64,000 nt of DNA. Source: Caulobacter vibrioides (GTDB lineage: Bacteria > Pseudomonadota > Alphaproteobacteria > Caulobacterales > Caulobacteraceae). The notes beneath the pieces were generated by a model that saw only the letters and a list, made by a program, of their open reading frames with translations, was not told the origin of the DNA and made no database searches. The stretch's first letter is position 1; every line of letters starts with the position of its first letter. Made by a program: the position numbers and the translations under genes. The stretch is taken from NCBI GenBank assembly GCA_001449105.1, contig LNIY01000150.1, positions 49,336 to 113,335 on the forward strand, in the 5' to 3' direction. Below are positions 41,852 to 50,007 of this stretch, in pieces.

Positions 41852-42705
41852 GGCTTTTCAAGCCGGGCCACGAGGCTGGAGGTGTCCCAGCGATTGCCGC
41901 CCATCTGCTGCACTTCGCCGTAGAAGCCGTCGATCAGCTTCGTCGCCTCCAGCGTCGCGCCGTTGCTGGCCGCCTCGTCCAGGGCGATGCCGAGATCCTT
42001 GCGCATCCAGTCGACCGCGAAGCCGAACTCGAACTCGCCGCGCGACATCGTCCCCCAGCGGTTCTCCATCTGCCAGGACTGGGCCGCGCCCTTGGAGATC
42101 GCCGCCAGCACGTCGTCGGTCGGCAGGCCCGCGCGCTTGGCGAAGTGCAGCGCCTCGGCCACGCCCTGCACCACGCCCGCGATGGCGATCTGGTTGCACA
42201 TCTTGGTCAGTTGGCCCGCGCCCGACGGGCCCATGCGGCGCATGGCCTTGGCGTAGACGTTCAGCACCGGCTCGGCGGCGGCGTAGTAGCCCTCCTCTCC
42301 CCCGACCATGATCGTCAGCTGACCGTTCTCGGCCCCGGCCTGGCCGCCCGACACCGGCGCGTCAAGGAAGCCCACGCCCCTGGCGGCGCAAAGCTCCGCC
42401 ATCTCGCGCGCCACCTTGGCCGAGGTGGTGGTGTGGTCGACGATGATCGCGCCGGCTTCCAGCGCCGGCAGGATTTCCGCCACCACGGCGCGGACGTCGT
42501 CGTCGTTGCCCACGCACAGGGCGACCAGCTGCGCGCCCTTCGAAGCCCCGGCGATGGTCGGCTCGCTCTTGCCGCCGTGCTTTTCGACCCAGCGAGCGGC
42601 CTTCTGCGCGGTGCGATTGTAGACGGTCACCTCGTGGCCGGCGGCCTGCAGGTGTCCCGCCATCGGAAAGCCCATGACGCCAAGACCGATGAACGCCGTC
42701 TTCAT
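41848..42705 (-). CDS. NAD(P)-dependent beta-hydroxyacid dehydrogenase (HIBADH family)
   Basis: 285 residues. GLGVMGFPMAGHLQAAGHEVTVYNR is the Rossmann loop, with Asn in the place giving NADP-type selectivity; VDHTTTSAKVAREMA and GFLDAPVSGGQAGAENGQLTIM are the conserved substrate motif, and TKMCNQIAIAGVVQGVAEAL carries the catalytic Lys region. Family members reduce 3-hydroxyisobutyrate, tartronate semialdehyde or similar. It heads the operon with the two genes that follow. The substrate cannot be chosen from sequence. ATG 42705 sits after a CAAGGAG ribosome site. Confidence 0.92.
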   Translation of the reverse strand: MKTAFIGLGVMGFPMAGHLQAAGHEVTVYNRTAQKAARWVEKHGGKSEPTIAGASKGAQLVALCVGNDDDVRAVVAEILPALEAGAIIVDHTTTSAKVAREMAELCAARGVGFLDAPVSGGQAGAENGQLTIMVGGEEGYYAAAEPVLNVYAKAMRRMGPSGAGQLTKMCNQIAIAGVVQGVAEALHFAKRAGLPTDDVLAAISKGAAQSWQMENRWGTMSRGEFEFGFAVDWMRKDLGIALDEAASNGATLEATKLIDGFYGEVQQMGGNRWDTSSLVARLEKP

Positions 42706-42831
42706 GCGCGAGACTCCTTGCCGCACCCTGCGAATTGGCCCCGTGCATGAGCCGAACGGCGGCGTATCGCAACGCCATTTTAACGTCCTGCGGGCAGGTT
42801 GCCCCGACAGGGTTAAGCAGGCTTAAGCACG

Positions 42832-43731
42832 ATGGCGTCGACCGGCGAAGCGCCGATCATCATCAAGAAGGTCAAGAAGGGCGGCGGCCATGGTCACCAT
42901 GGCGGCGCCTGGAAGGTGGCCTATGCCGACTTCGTGACGGCGATGATGGCCTTCTTCCTGCTGATGTGGCTGCTCAATACGACCAGCCCCGAACAAAAGC
43001 AGGGCATCGCCGACTATTTCGCCCCGGCCTCGATCTCGTCCAGCACCAGCGGCTCGGGCGGCATTCTGGGCGGCACCTCGCTTGGCGACGACGGCGCCAA
43101 GGCCGACGGCAAGATGTCGGTCGTCCAGCAGATGGCCCCCGAAGCACCCGACCAGACCAACCAGGACGGCCAGTCCTCGACCACCGCCAGCCTCGACTCG
43201 GCCAGCGAGCAGGCCCTGCGCGACGCCCTGGCCAAGAAGGAACAGGACAGCTTCGCCTCGGCCGCCCAGTCCCTGCGCCAGTCGCTGCAGGACATGCCCG
43301 AACTGGCCGAGCTGTCGAAGCAGATCCTCATCGACCAGACCCCGGAAGGCCTGCGCATCCAGCTGGTCGACCAGGAAGGCCGCTCGATGTTCAAGGAAGG
43401 CTCGCGCGAGCCCAACGACCGCGCCCGCCTGCTGCTGCGCGCCGTGGCCAAGGTCATCAACCAGCTGCCCAACCGCATCACCGTCTCGGGCCACACCAGC
43501 GCCGACCAGCGCGGCCGCAAGGCCGACAGCGACTGGGCCCTTTCGGCCCAGCGCGCCGACACCTCGCGGCAGATTCTCCGCGGCGCCGGCGTCGACGACG
43601 ACCGCATCTACCAGGTCTCGGGCAAGGCCAACTCCGAACCGCTGTACGCGGACGATCCGACCCTGGCCGGCAACCGCCGGATTTCCATCGTTCTGTTGCG
43701 CGAAAAGCCCGTCCTGCCCGACAACCTGTGA
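42832..43731 (+). CDS. motB: Flagellar motor stator protein MotB
   Basis: 299 residues. The N-terminal cytoplasmic tail is basic (IIIKKVKKGGGHGHHGG); the single helix AYADFVTAMMAFFLLMWLL holds the proton-binding Asp33. A flexible linker and then an OmpA-like peptidoglycan-binding domain follow (TVSGHTSADQRG, DWALSAQRADTSRQIL, GNRRISIVLL). MotB anchors the MotA/MotB stator to the cell wall and couples proton flow to rotation. motA is not in the window. As in Caulobacter, motB appears alone rather than with motA. Confidence 0.95.
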   Translation: MASTGEAPIIIKKVKKGGGHGHHGGAWKVAYADFVTAMMAFFLLMWLLNTTSPEQKQGIADYFAPASISSSTSGSGGILGGTSLGDDGAKADGKMSVVQQMAPEAPDQTNQDGQSSTTASLDSASEQALRDALAKKEQDSFASAAQSLRQSLQDMPELAELSKQILIDQTPEGLRIQLVDQEGRSMFKEGSREPNDRARLLLRAVAKVINQLPNRITVSGHTSADQRGRKADSDWALSAQRADTSRQILRGAGVDDDRIYQVSGKANSEPLYADDPTLAGNRRISIVLLREKPVLPDNL

Positions 43732-43842
43732 CCGTTCGCCGCGTCAGGCGTTTGTCCTGCTTGCACAACGGCTCGGCATGCCGCCTAATCGTCTTCACGG
43801 CATGGGCGGGGGCCTGGCCGGGAGTAAGGGGACAGGGACGAC

Positions 43843-44688
43843 GTGACGCAGCATTTTCCGACGCGACAGCTTCGGTTCTTCCTGACGGCGCCGACCCCTT
43901 GCCCGTACCTGCCCGGCCGGCAGGAACGGAAGGTCTTCACCCACCTGCCCCTTTCCGACGGTCCCGGCGTCAACGACAGCCTGACCCAGGTCGGCTTCCG
44001 TCGCTCCCAGAACATCGCCTACCGCCCGGCCTGCGAGACCTGCCGCGCCTGCCAGTCGGCCCGCGCGCCCGCCGCTGACTACGCCTTCTCGCGCTCCGAG
44101 CGCCGCGCCCTGAACCGCAACAACGACCTGGTGCGCCATCTGGTCGAGGCCGAGGCCACGCTGGAGCAGTTCGAGCTGCTGCGCCGCTACCTCACCGCCC
44201 GCCACGCCGACGGCGGCATGGCCGAGATGACCTGGCCCGACTATGTGGCGATGGTCGAAGACACCGCTGTCCGCACCCACCTGATAGAGTACCGCCGCCC
44301 GTCGGTGGATCGCGGCCCGGGCGAACTGGTCGCCTGCGTTCTGGTCGACGTGCTCGCCGACGGCCTGTCGCTGGTCTACAGCTTCTACGACCCCACCGAA
44401 GAGCGCCGGAGCCTGGGGTCGTTCATCATCCTCGACCACATCGTCCAGGCCCGCATGACCGGCCTGCCCTACGTCTATCTGGGCTACTGGGTCCCGGGCT
44501 CGGAGAAGATGGCCTACAAGGCCAAGTTCTCGCCGCTGGAGATCCTCAAGCCCGGCGGCTGGTCGCTGATGTCGGCCCGCGAGCGCGGCGCCCGTCCGCC
44601 CAGGAGCGCCCCGGCCCCGGCCGTGCGCGAGGTCGAGCTGTCCGACGCCGTGCCGCTGACCGAGCTGCCGGCGGCTGGGAAGCCGTAG
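43843..44688 (+). CDS. bpt: Aspartate/glutamate leucyl(arginyl)-transferase
   Basis: 281 residues. TPCPYLPGRQERKVFTHL, LTQVGFRRSQNIAYRPACET, CRACQSAR and FIILDHIVQARMTGLPYVYLGYWVPG, with MAYKAKFSPLEIL near the end, are the signatures of Bpt/ATE1-like transferases. They add Leu (or Arg) from aminoacyl-tRNA to N-terminal Asp or Glu, marking proteins for ClpAPS degradation. The Cys-x2-Cys pair is conserved. Start is GTG 43843, preceded by GACAGGGACGAC; no better ATG exists. It is encoded just after motB; no functional link is evident. Confidence 0.95.
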   Translation: MTQHFPTRQLRFFLTAPTPCPYLPGRQERKVFTHLPLSDGPGVNDSLTQVGFRRSQNIAYRPACETCRACQSARAPAADYAFSRSERRALNRNNDLVRHLVEAEATLEQFELLRRYLTARHADGGMAEMTWPDYVAMVEDTAVRTHLIEYRRPSVDRGPGELVACVLVDVLADGLSLVYSFYDPTEERRSLGSFIILDHIVQARMTGLPYVYLGYWVPGSEKMAYKAKFSPLEILKPGGWSLMSARERGARPPRSAPAPAVREVELSDAVPLTELPAAGKP

Positions 44689-44734
44689 GGCGGGTCGACG
44701 TTCACCCGACGACTGACTTCAAGAAATCCGTTCT

Positions 44735-44828
44735 TCCCCGCGAAGGCGGGGACCCAAGCGGCGCCTGCGGGTCGCTCACGGCAGCGCCTTTTCCTGAAAG
44801 ACCGCTTGGATCCCCGCCTTCGCGGGGA
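44735..44828. repeat. Long inverted pair of TCCCCGCGAAGGCGGGGA repeats
   Basis: Each 27-base arm (44735-44761 and 44802-44828) is an inverse copy of the other with one mismatch, and each arm contains its own small palindrome TCCCCGCGAAGGCGGGGA. The loop between them is 40 bases. Between bpt and a small gene, in a 280-base gap with nothing else recognised. Confidence 0.75.
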
Positions 44829-44968
44829 CTCTCGGTAGAAAATGACCAGGATTGGCGCATGTCGGCTTCTGCGCCCTCCCGCCCCGGCGCCCGTTCTTAA
44901 CCCTGTTTGGTCAGGCCTGATTAAGGCTTCCGACCGAGATTGCGGCGAGTTTCCAGAAGGAAGTCGCC

Positions 44969-45169
44969 GTGCAGGTCTCCGCCGCCAACGCCGTCCGCTA
45001 CACCCCGCCGAGCGCTCCCGCCGCGGCGAGCGAGGCCGCGGCCAAGATCGTCGACCTGACCCAGCTGGCGGTGGCCCAGACCAACGCCAAGGCGACCGCC
45101 TCGGCCGGCGCGGCGCTCGCCCAGGCCACCGGCGAACTGACCGGCGTGCTGGTCAACATCTCGGCCTGA
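44969..45169 (+). CDS. Small protein of unknown function
   Basis: A 66-residue reading frame from GTG 44969, with AAGGAAG at a good distance upstream. The sequence starts MQVSAANAVRYTPP and is Ala- and Thr-rich with a predicted helix (ASEAAAKIVDLTQLAVAQTN) and a final LVNISA. There is no signal peptide or cysteine. Codon use looks normal for the genome. It lies between a repeat and a convergent SDR gene 16 bases away. I do not recognise the family; this looks like a small cytoplasmic or flagellum-associated protein, but that is a guess. Confidence 0.6.
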   Translation: MQVSAANAVRYTPPSAPAAASEAAAKIVDLTQLAVAQTNAKATASAGAALAQATGELTGVLVNISA

Positions 45170-45185
45170 GCCGAGCCGCGCTTCC

Positions 45186-45953
45186 CTACCGCGACCAGGC
45201 CACCCCGCCGTCCACGGCCAGGGTCGAGCCGACCACGTAGTCACCCGCACGCGAGGCCAGATAGATCGCCGCCCCCGCCATGTCCTCGGCCTCGCCGATG
45301 CGGCCGGCGGGAATGAACTTGGACACCGCATCGGCGTGATCGCGGGCCACGCGGTTCATGTCGCTGGCGAAGGCGCCTGGCGCGATGGCCGACACGGCGA
45401 TGTTCTCCGGCGCCAGGCGCAGGGCCATGCGCTTGGTCATGTGGATCAGGCCGGCCTTGCTGGCGCCGTAGGGATAGGTCTCCTCCTTGGTCACCGACAG
45501 GCCGTCGATCGAGGCGATGTTGATCACCTTGGCCACCCGGGCCTTGGCCGCCTCGCGCAACTGGCCGATCAGGGCTTGGGTGAGGAAGAACGGGGTCTTC
45601 ATGTTGAGGTCGACGGTCTTGTCCCAGCCGGCCTCGGGAAACTCGTCGAAGTCCGCGCCCCAGGCCGCGCCGGCGTTGTTCACGAGGATGTCGAGCTTGC
45701 TCTCGCGCTCGGCGATCCGCGCGGCCAGGCCCTGCACGCCCTCCAGCGTCGAGATGTCGCCCGGCAGCGACACGCACTCGCCGAACTGCGACAGCTCCTG
45801 CGCCGCCTCGTCGCAGGCGGCGGCCTTGCGGGCGGTGATGTAGACCCGCGCCGCGCCGTGGCGCAGGAAGCCTTCGACAATCATACGGCCGATGCCGCGC
45901 GAACCGCCGGTGACGAGGGCCACCCGGCCCTCGAGCGAGAACAGATCCTGCAT
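45186..45953 (-). CDS. SDR-family oxidoreductase (RhlG-like)
   Basis: 255 residues. VALVTGGSRGIG (cofactor loop), LVNNAGAAWG, catalytic Ser in INIASIDGLS, YPYGASKAGLIH with Tyr and Lys, and AIAPGAFASDMNR with the C-terminal VDGGVAW. The long Asp/Phe-rich loop and TYPYG form match RhlG-like 3-oxoacyl-ACP-reductase relatives. Substrate uncertain. It lies 27 bases downstream of a serine hydrolase gene on the same strand, so it may be in one operon. Confidence 0.88.
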   Translation of the reverse strand: MQDLFSLEGRVALVTGGSRGIGRMIVEGFLRHGAARVYITARKAAACDEAAQELSQFGECVSLPGDISTLEGVQGLAARIAERESKLDILVNNAGAAWGADFDEFPEAGWDKTVDLNMKTPFFLTQALIGQLREAAKARVAKVINIASIDGLSVTKEETYPYGASKAGLIHMTKRMALRLAPENIAVSAIAPGAFASDMNRVARDHADAVSKFIPAGRIGEAEDMAGAAIYLASRAGDYVVGSTLAVDGGVAWSR

Positions 45954-45980
45954 TCGTTTCCTCCTGCCCCCTCTCGGGGC

Positions 45981-47306
45981 TTATTTTTCGGGATTGGTGA
46001 GCGCCTGGTAGACCAGGGTGGCGGCGCGCTCGTCGAGGTCGCGCAGGGCCGGGTCGCCGTCCTTGGCCAGCACGTGGATCATCCCCAGGAAGAAGAGGTC
46101 GTTCTCAGGGTCGATCCAGAACCAGGTGCCGGCCGCGCCGCCCCAGCTGTAGGTCCCCTTCCCCGCCAGCGTGCCGGCCCGGGCCGGATCGTTGACCACC
46201 ATAAAATCGAGGCCGAAGCCCTTACCGCTGGCCTTGGAGAACTCGCCCTTGGGATTGTCGAGTATGGCGTCGGGCAGATGGTCGGCGGCCATCAGCTTCA
46301 CGCTCGCCGGCGACAGGATCCGCGCGCCGTCCAGCTCGCCGCCGTTCAGCAGCATCTGGCAGAAGCGGGCGTAGTCGGCGTTGGTCGAGACCAGGCCCCC
46401 GCCGCCCGAGGCCACGACCGGCGGCTTGCTGACGTCCAGCACCATGAAGCCCTCGGCCGGCTGGATCTTCTTTTCCTTGCCGTTCCACACATAGAGGCTG
46501 GCCAGCCGATCGGCCTTGTCGGCCGGCAGCCAGAAGCCGGTGTCCTTCATCTTCAGCGGATCGAAGATGCGGCTCCGCATGAAGTCCGGCAGGCTCTGGC
46601 CCGACAGCTTCTCGACGATGAAGCCCTGGATGTCGACGGCGACGCTGTACTTCCACTGCCTGCCCGGCGGGCCGACCAGCGGCAGCTTGGCGACCTTCTC
46701 GACGAATTCCTGGCCGCTCTTGGAGCCCAGCACGCCGGTGGTGACATAGGCCTTGTCGATCGGGTTGTCGGGGTTGAGGCCATAGGCGAAGCCGCCCGTG
46801 TGGCTCATGATCTCGCGCATGGTCGGCGGCCGGTCGGCGGCCTCGGTGGCGAACGTGCCGTCGGCGTTGACGCCCTTGTAGACGCGCAGGTTGGCGAATT
46901 CCGGCACGTACTTGCTGACCGGGTCGTCCAGCTTCCACTTGCCCTCCTCGAACAGGATCATCATCGCCACGCCCGTGACCGGCTTGGTCTGGGAGTAGAT
47001 GCGGAAGATCGTGTCCTTGGTCATCGGCGGGCCGCCGAAGCCCTTGGCGCCGTAGGTCTCGAAGCTGACCACCTTGCCGTGGCGCACCAGCATGGTCGTG
47101 GCGCCTGGCAGATGGCCGGTGGCCACCAGGTCCTTCATCAGGGCGTCCAGGCGCTTGAGCCGTTCGGGCGAGACGCCGACGCTCTCGGGCGCGGCCGCGA
47201 CCAGCTGGTCCTTCGACGCGGCCAGGGCGGGCTCCCCGCTCCACGCCAGGGAAAGAGCCAGGGCCGTCGCCAACCCGAAACGCCGCCCCAAACCTTGCAC
47301 CGCCAT
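45981..47306 (-). CDS. Secreted serine hydrolase of the class C beta-lactamase/EstB family
   Basis: 441 residues with signal peptide (cleavage near ALA-AS). RIYSQTKPVTG holds Ser105 and Lys108 of the S-x-x-K motif; WKYSVAVDIQG supplies the Tyr, and GKGTYSWGGAAGTWFWIDP the third motif. Family members are esterases, carboxypeptidases or beta-lactamase-like; in Caulobacter relatives many are uncharacterised. A beta-lactam-degrading role is not implied. A periplasmic esterase or peptidase is likely. Probably co-transcribed with the SDR gene that follows. Confidence 0.88.
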   Translation of the reverse strand: MAVQGLGRRFGLATALALSLAWSGEPALAASKDQLVAAAPESVGVSPERLKRLDALMKDLVATGHLPGATTMLVRHGKVVSFETYGAKGFGGPPMTKDTIFRIYSQTKPVTGVAMMILFEEGKWKLDDPVSKYVPEFANLRVYKGVNADGTFATEAADRPPTMREIMSHTGGFAYGLNPDNPIDKAYVTTGVLGSKSGQEFVEKVAKLPLVGPPGRQWKYSVAVDIQGFIVEKLSGQSLPDFMRSRIFDPLKMKDTGFWLPADKADRLASLYVWNGKEKKIQPAEGFMVLDVSKPPVVASGGGGLVSTNADYARFCQMLLNGGELDGARILSPASVKLMAADHLPDAILDNPKGEFSKASGKGFGLDFMVVNDPARAGTLAGKGTYSWGGAAGTWFWIDPENDLFFLGMIHVLAKDGDPALRDLDERAATLVYQALTNPEK

Positions 47307-47361
47307 GCTTCACCCCAAACAGTCGTTTGAGGCGACCTTACCCAGGATTGCGACAGGCGCA

Positions 47362-47392
47362 ATCACGCCGCGCCTTTCCGACGCGGCGTGAT
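47362..47392 (-). terminator. Hairpin downstream of the small membrane-protein gene
   Basis: ATCACGCCGCG and CGCGGCGTGAT form an 11-base perfect stem with a nine-base loop. On the minus strand it follows the stop of the 59-residue gene by about 14 bases; only TT follows it. Confidence 0.5.
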
Positions 47393-47405
47393 CGTCGAAA
47401 CGTCC

Positions 47406-47585
47406 CTACTTCTTCTTCGCCTTGGAGGCGTAGACCGCCAGGAACATGGTCCCCACCCCGGCGAACACCGCCACCAGGCTGGCGAAGATCGCCACCGACT
47501 TCTTGGAGTCGCCGTCGGCGGCATAGGCCAGGGCCGGCGTCGCCAGCAGGATCGCGCTGGCCAGCAGCGTCTTCATCGTCTTCAT
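47406..47585 (-). CDS. Small exported or membrane protein (59 residues)
   Basis: Begins MKTMKTLLASAILLATPALA, a clear signal peptide (ALA/AYA-AD), then an Asp/Lys-rich segment and a second hydrophobic helix (VAIFASLVAVFAGVGTMFLAVY) ending in SKAKKK. It could be a single-pass membrane protein after cleavage. GAGGGG lies a good distance before ATG 47585 (or 47576). The base composition and third-position bias are those of the genome. It lies between a serine hydrolase and an SGNH hydrolase on the same strand. I do not recognise it; it is short enough to be missed by gene callers. Confidence 0.7.
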   Translation of the reverse strand: MKTMKTLLASAILLATPALAYAADGDSKKSVAIFASLVAVFAGVGTMFLAVYASKAKKK

Positions 47586-47657
47586 CGAAAGCCCCTCGCA
47601 CGAGTATTGGCCCGAGCTAGCCCGAGCGCCACCTTCGCGGCAAGGCGTCAGCAGGGT

Positions 47658-48896
47658 CTACTTGGCCGAGAAGACCGCCTTGTCCGCGGCCTCGGCCATC
47701 AGGGCGTAGCCCGCATCATTGGGATGCAGGTGGTCGCCGCCGTGGGTCTCGCCCCGCAGCCGGCTCGGCTTGGCCGGATCGCGCAGCACCGCGTCGAAGT
47801 CGACGACGCCGTCGAACTCGCCGCTGGTGCGGATCCAGGCATTGACCGCCTGGCGCGTGGCCTCGCCCTTGTCGTGATAGTAGGCCGCCCCCTCGAACGG
47901 CGGGATGACGCCGCCATAGACCTTCACGCCGCGCGCGTGGGCCCGGGCGATCAGCTGGCGATAGCCGGCGATCAGGTCCTCGGGACCGACCACGTCGGCG
48001 GTGAAGCCCGGCTGCACGGCGCGGCCGATGTCGTTGATACCCTCCAGCACCACCACCGCCTTTACGCCGGCCACGCTCAGCACGTCGCGGTCGAAGCGCG
48101 ACAGCGCGCTGGGGCCGGAAACCTCGCGCAGCAGCCGTCCGCCGCCTACGCCCATGTTGACGACGCTCCAGTCCTGGCCGCGCGCGACCAGGCGGGCCGC
48201 CAGCTGTTCGGGCCAGCCCTTGTCGGCGTTGGCCGTCGAGCCCGCGCCCTCGGTGATGGAGTCGCCGATGGCCACCAGCACCGGCGCCTCGCCCCGCCCG
48301 CGCACCTCGACCCCGCTGACCAGGCCAGGGCCCTTCAGCGCTTCCTCGCCCGGGACGGCGGTCTTGGCGACGTGGTTGCCGGGCGGAGCCACGAACAGGC
48401 GCACGCGGTGGCCGGCCGGGGCCTGGGTCCCGACGTAGAAGATCGACGCCGATACGTAGTCCATGGCCTTCACCGGCAGGACCACCGGGTCGGTCAGCAC
48501 CGGCGCGCCCGGCGGGATCGTGAACTCGGCCTTGCCGCCGACCGTCACCGTGATCGGCGCCCCCAGGACCTTTCCATCCGCGTCGGCCGGCGCCAGCGTG
48601 ATCGCTCCCACCGCCAGCGGACGCTCGTTCAGCTCGTTGGACAGGCGCAGCCGCACGGCGTCGCCGCCGGCGTTCAGCCGCATGACCTGTCGCACGGTGA
48701 CGTCGGTAAAGGCTCTGGCCTCGCCCGGGCGGGCCACGGCCTGCGGCGCGAGCGGCGCATTGCCCCAGGCGCTGCGCCAGGCGGGCGCTTCGGAGACGGC
48801 GGCCGGACGGGCCCTGGAAGCCCATTGGGGCGCGGCCAGCAGCGGCGCGGGCGCCAGCGCCAGGACCAGGGCGGCGGATAGGATGCAGCGGTTCAT
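47658..48896 (-). CDS. Secreted SGNH/GDSL-type hydrolase
   Basis: 412 residues with signal peptide (cleavage near LLA-AP). An N-terminal beta-rich domain (RAFTDVTVRQVMRLNAGGD, VRLRLSNELNERPLAVGAIT) precedes the catalytic domain: VAIGDSITEGAGST (Ser), GVGGGRLL (Gly block), LEGINDIG (Asn block) and DHLHPNDAGYALMAEA (Asp, His). This two-domain form is common in esterases acting on plant polysaccharides. It lies beside the rhamnogalacturonan-acetylesterase operon and is preceded by a strong palindrome, so it probably belongs to the same utilisation locus. Substrate is inferred. Confidence 0.88.
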   Translation of the reverse strand: MNRCILSAALVLALAPAPLLAAPQWASRARPAAVSEAPAWRSAWGNAPLAPQAVARPGEARAFTDVTVRQVMRLNAGGDAVRLRLSNELNERPLAVGAITLAPADADGKVLGAPITVTVGGKAEFTIPPGAPVLTDPVVLPVKAMDYVSASIFYVGTQAPAGHRVRLFVAPPGNHVAKTAVPGEEALKGPGLVSGVEVRGRGEAPVLVAIGDSITEGAGSTANADKGWPEQLAARLVARGQDWSVVNMGVGGGRLLREVSGPSALSRFDRDVLSVAGVKAVVVLEGINDIGRAVQPGFTADVVGPEDLIAGYRQLIARAHARGVKVYGGVIPPFEGAAYYHDKGEATRQAVNAWIRTSGEFDGVVDFDAVLRDPAKPSRLRGETHGGDHLHPNDAGYALMAEAADKAVFSAK

Positions 48897-48941
48897 CGGC
48901 GTTTCCCCACAACGGCGGTTGACGTCCGCCGCCTCAATGAT

Positions 48942-48988
48942 ATTCTCAATATATCGATCAATTGTCCATATTGTGAGAATTGATCGAT
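48942..48988. promoter_or_regulatory. Palindromic operator upstream of the SGNH hydrolase gene
   Basis: ATCGATCAATT (48953-48963) and AATTGATCGAT (48978-48988) are a perfect 11-base inverted repeat with a 14-base centre. A second, imperfect inverted repeat (ATTCTCAATAT / ATATTGTGAGAAT) overlaps it. The stretch is AT-rich unlike its surroundings. It lies 57-92 bases before the gene start on the minus strand; a regulator of the sugar locus is a plausible ligand. Confidence 0.65.
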
Positions 48989-49102
48989 GGATCGAAGCTC
49001 GATCCTTCCCTGTTCTGCCTGACCTCGTACTTCCCCCTCTGAGGTCCAGGAGCGCCGGCCCCGCCGTCGCTCCTTTCTTTTTGTCTCGAGCACACCCCCA
49101 CT

Positions 49103-49202
49103 CCGTAAAATCCCCGCGAACGCGGGGACCCAGGTGTTTTGTCATCGAGCGCCAGAGGCTTCAGAAGAAGCCTAGGTCCCCGCTTTCGCGGGGATTTTAC
49201 GG
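49103..49202. repeat. Long inverted pair of TCCCCGCGAA-type repeats
   Basis: The 32-base arms 49103-49134 and 49171-49202 are inverse copies with two mismatches; each contains CCCCGCGAA/CGGGG palindromes. Starts and ends with CCGTAAAA/TTTTACGG. It lies just downstream of the acetylesterase gene on its strand and could end that operon. Confidence 0.75.
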
Positions 49203-49212
49203 GTGAAGCCCC

Positions 49213-50007
49213 CTACGGCCTGCCCGCACAAGTCGGCTCGCCGCGCGCCGAGGCGTCGGCCTCGCCCCGCAGCACCAGCTTGGACGCCGGGACCTTGGCT
49301 CCCCGCAGGCCCTTGGCCACGATGCCGGCCGCCATGCGTGCGCCCAGCTCGTTGGGGTGAGTGGTGTCGTTGATGCCTTCGGGGTGACTGGCGATCTTGT
49401 CGGCCGCCGAATAGATCATGAAGCGCTTGGCGCCCTCGGCCTCGCCCAACTTCTGCAGCCTGGCCTGGCTCTCGCGGTCGAGGTCGATCAGCGGGGTCTT
49501 GGTCTCGGCCGCCACGCGCCGCACGGTGGCCGAGTACGGGCCGTGGGTGTCCTGGATCTGGCCGTCCTTGAAGATCAGCTTGGCGATCGGGGTGATCAGC
49601 ACCGGCTTGCCGCCGGCCGTGCGCACGTCGGCCACGAACCGACGCAGGTTGTCGGCATAGGCCCCGTTGGGGTCGGTGAAGCGGACGATCTTCTTGGTGT
49701 CGGCGTCGTTGTGGCCGAACTGGATCAGCACGGTGTCGTTCGGCTTCAGCTGGGCCATCAGCACCGACCACAGCCCCTCCTCCTGGAAGGTCTTGGTCGA
49801 GCGGCCGCCGCGGGCCAGGTTGACGATCTGGGCCTCCGGCTTCAGCGAGCACTTCAGCACCATGCCCCAGCCCATCTGCGGGAAGCTGCGGGCGCTGTAG
49901 TCGGCGGCGGTGGAGTCGCTGGCGATGACGATACGGTTCGGGTCGGCCAGGGCGGCCGGCGCCGCCCCCATGACCAGAGCCAGTGCGAGGGCGGCGGCGG
50001 CTTTCAT
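49213..50007 (-). CDS. Rhamnogalacturonan acetylesterase (SGNH family)
   Basis: 264 residues with signal peptide (ALALALVMGAAPAALA-DP). IASDSTAADYSARSFPQMGWG is the RGAE form of the catalytic block (Ser32), NLARGGRSTKTF the Gly block, FGHNDADTKK the Asn block, and NDTTHPNELGARMAA supplies Asp and His. RGAEs remove acetyl groups from the galacturonic residues of rhamnogalacturonan I so that other enzymes can reach the backbone. It is the last gene of an operon, its start overlapping the LldD stop (TGATG). It is predicted to be periplasmic or secreted. Confidence 0.9.
   Translation of the reverse strand: MKAAAALALALVMGAAPAALADPNRIVIASDSTAADYSARSFPQMGWGMVLKCSLKPEAQIVNLARGGRSTKTFQEEGLWSVLMAQLKPNDTVLIQFGHNDADTKKIVRFTDPNGAYADNLRRFVADVRTAGGKPVLITPIAKLIFKDGQIQDTHGPYSATVRRVAAETKTPLIDLDRESQARLQKLGEAEGAKRFMIYSAADKIASHPEGINDTTHPNELGARMAAGIVAKGLRGAKVPASKLVLRGEADASARGEPTCAGRP

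Noticed and set aside
45981..47306. Antibiotic-resistance beta-lactamase
   Set aside because: Only the general S-x-x-K serine-hydrolase fold is present; the family includes many esterases and peptidases, so resistance is not supported.
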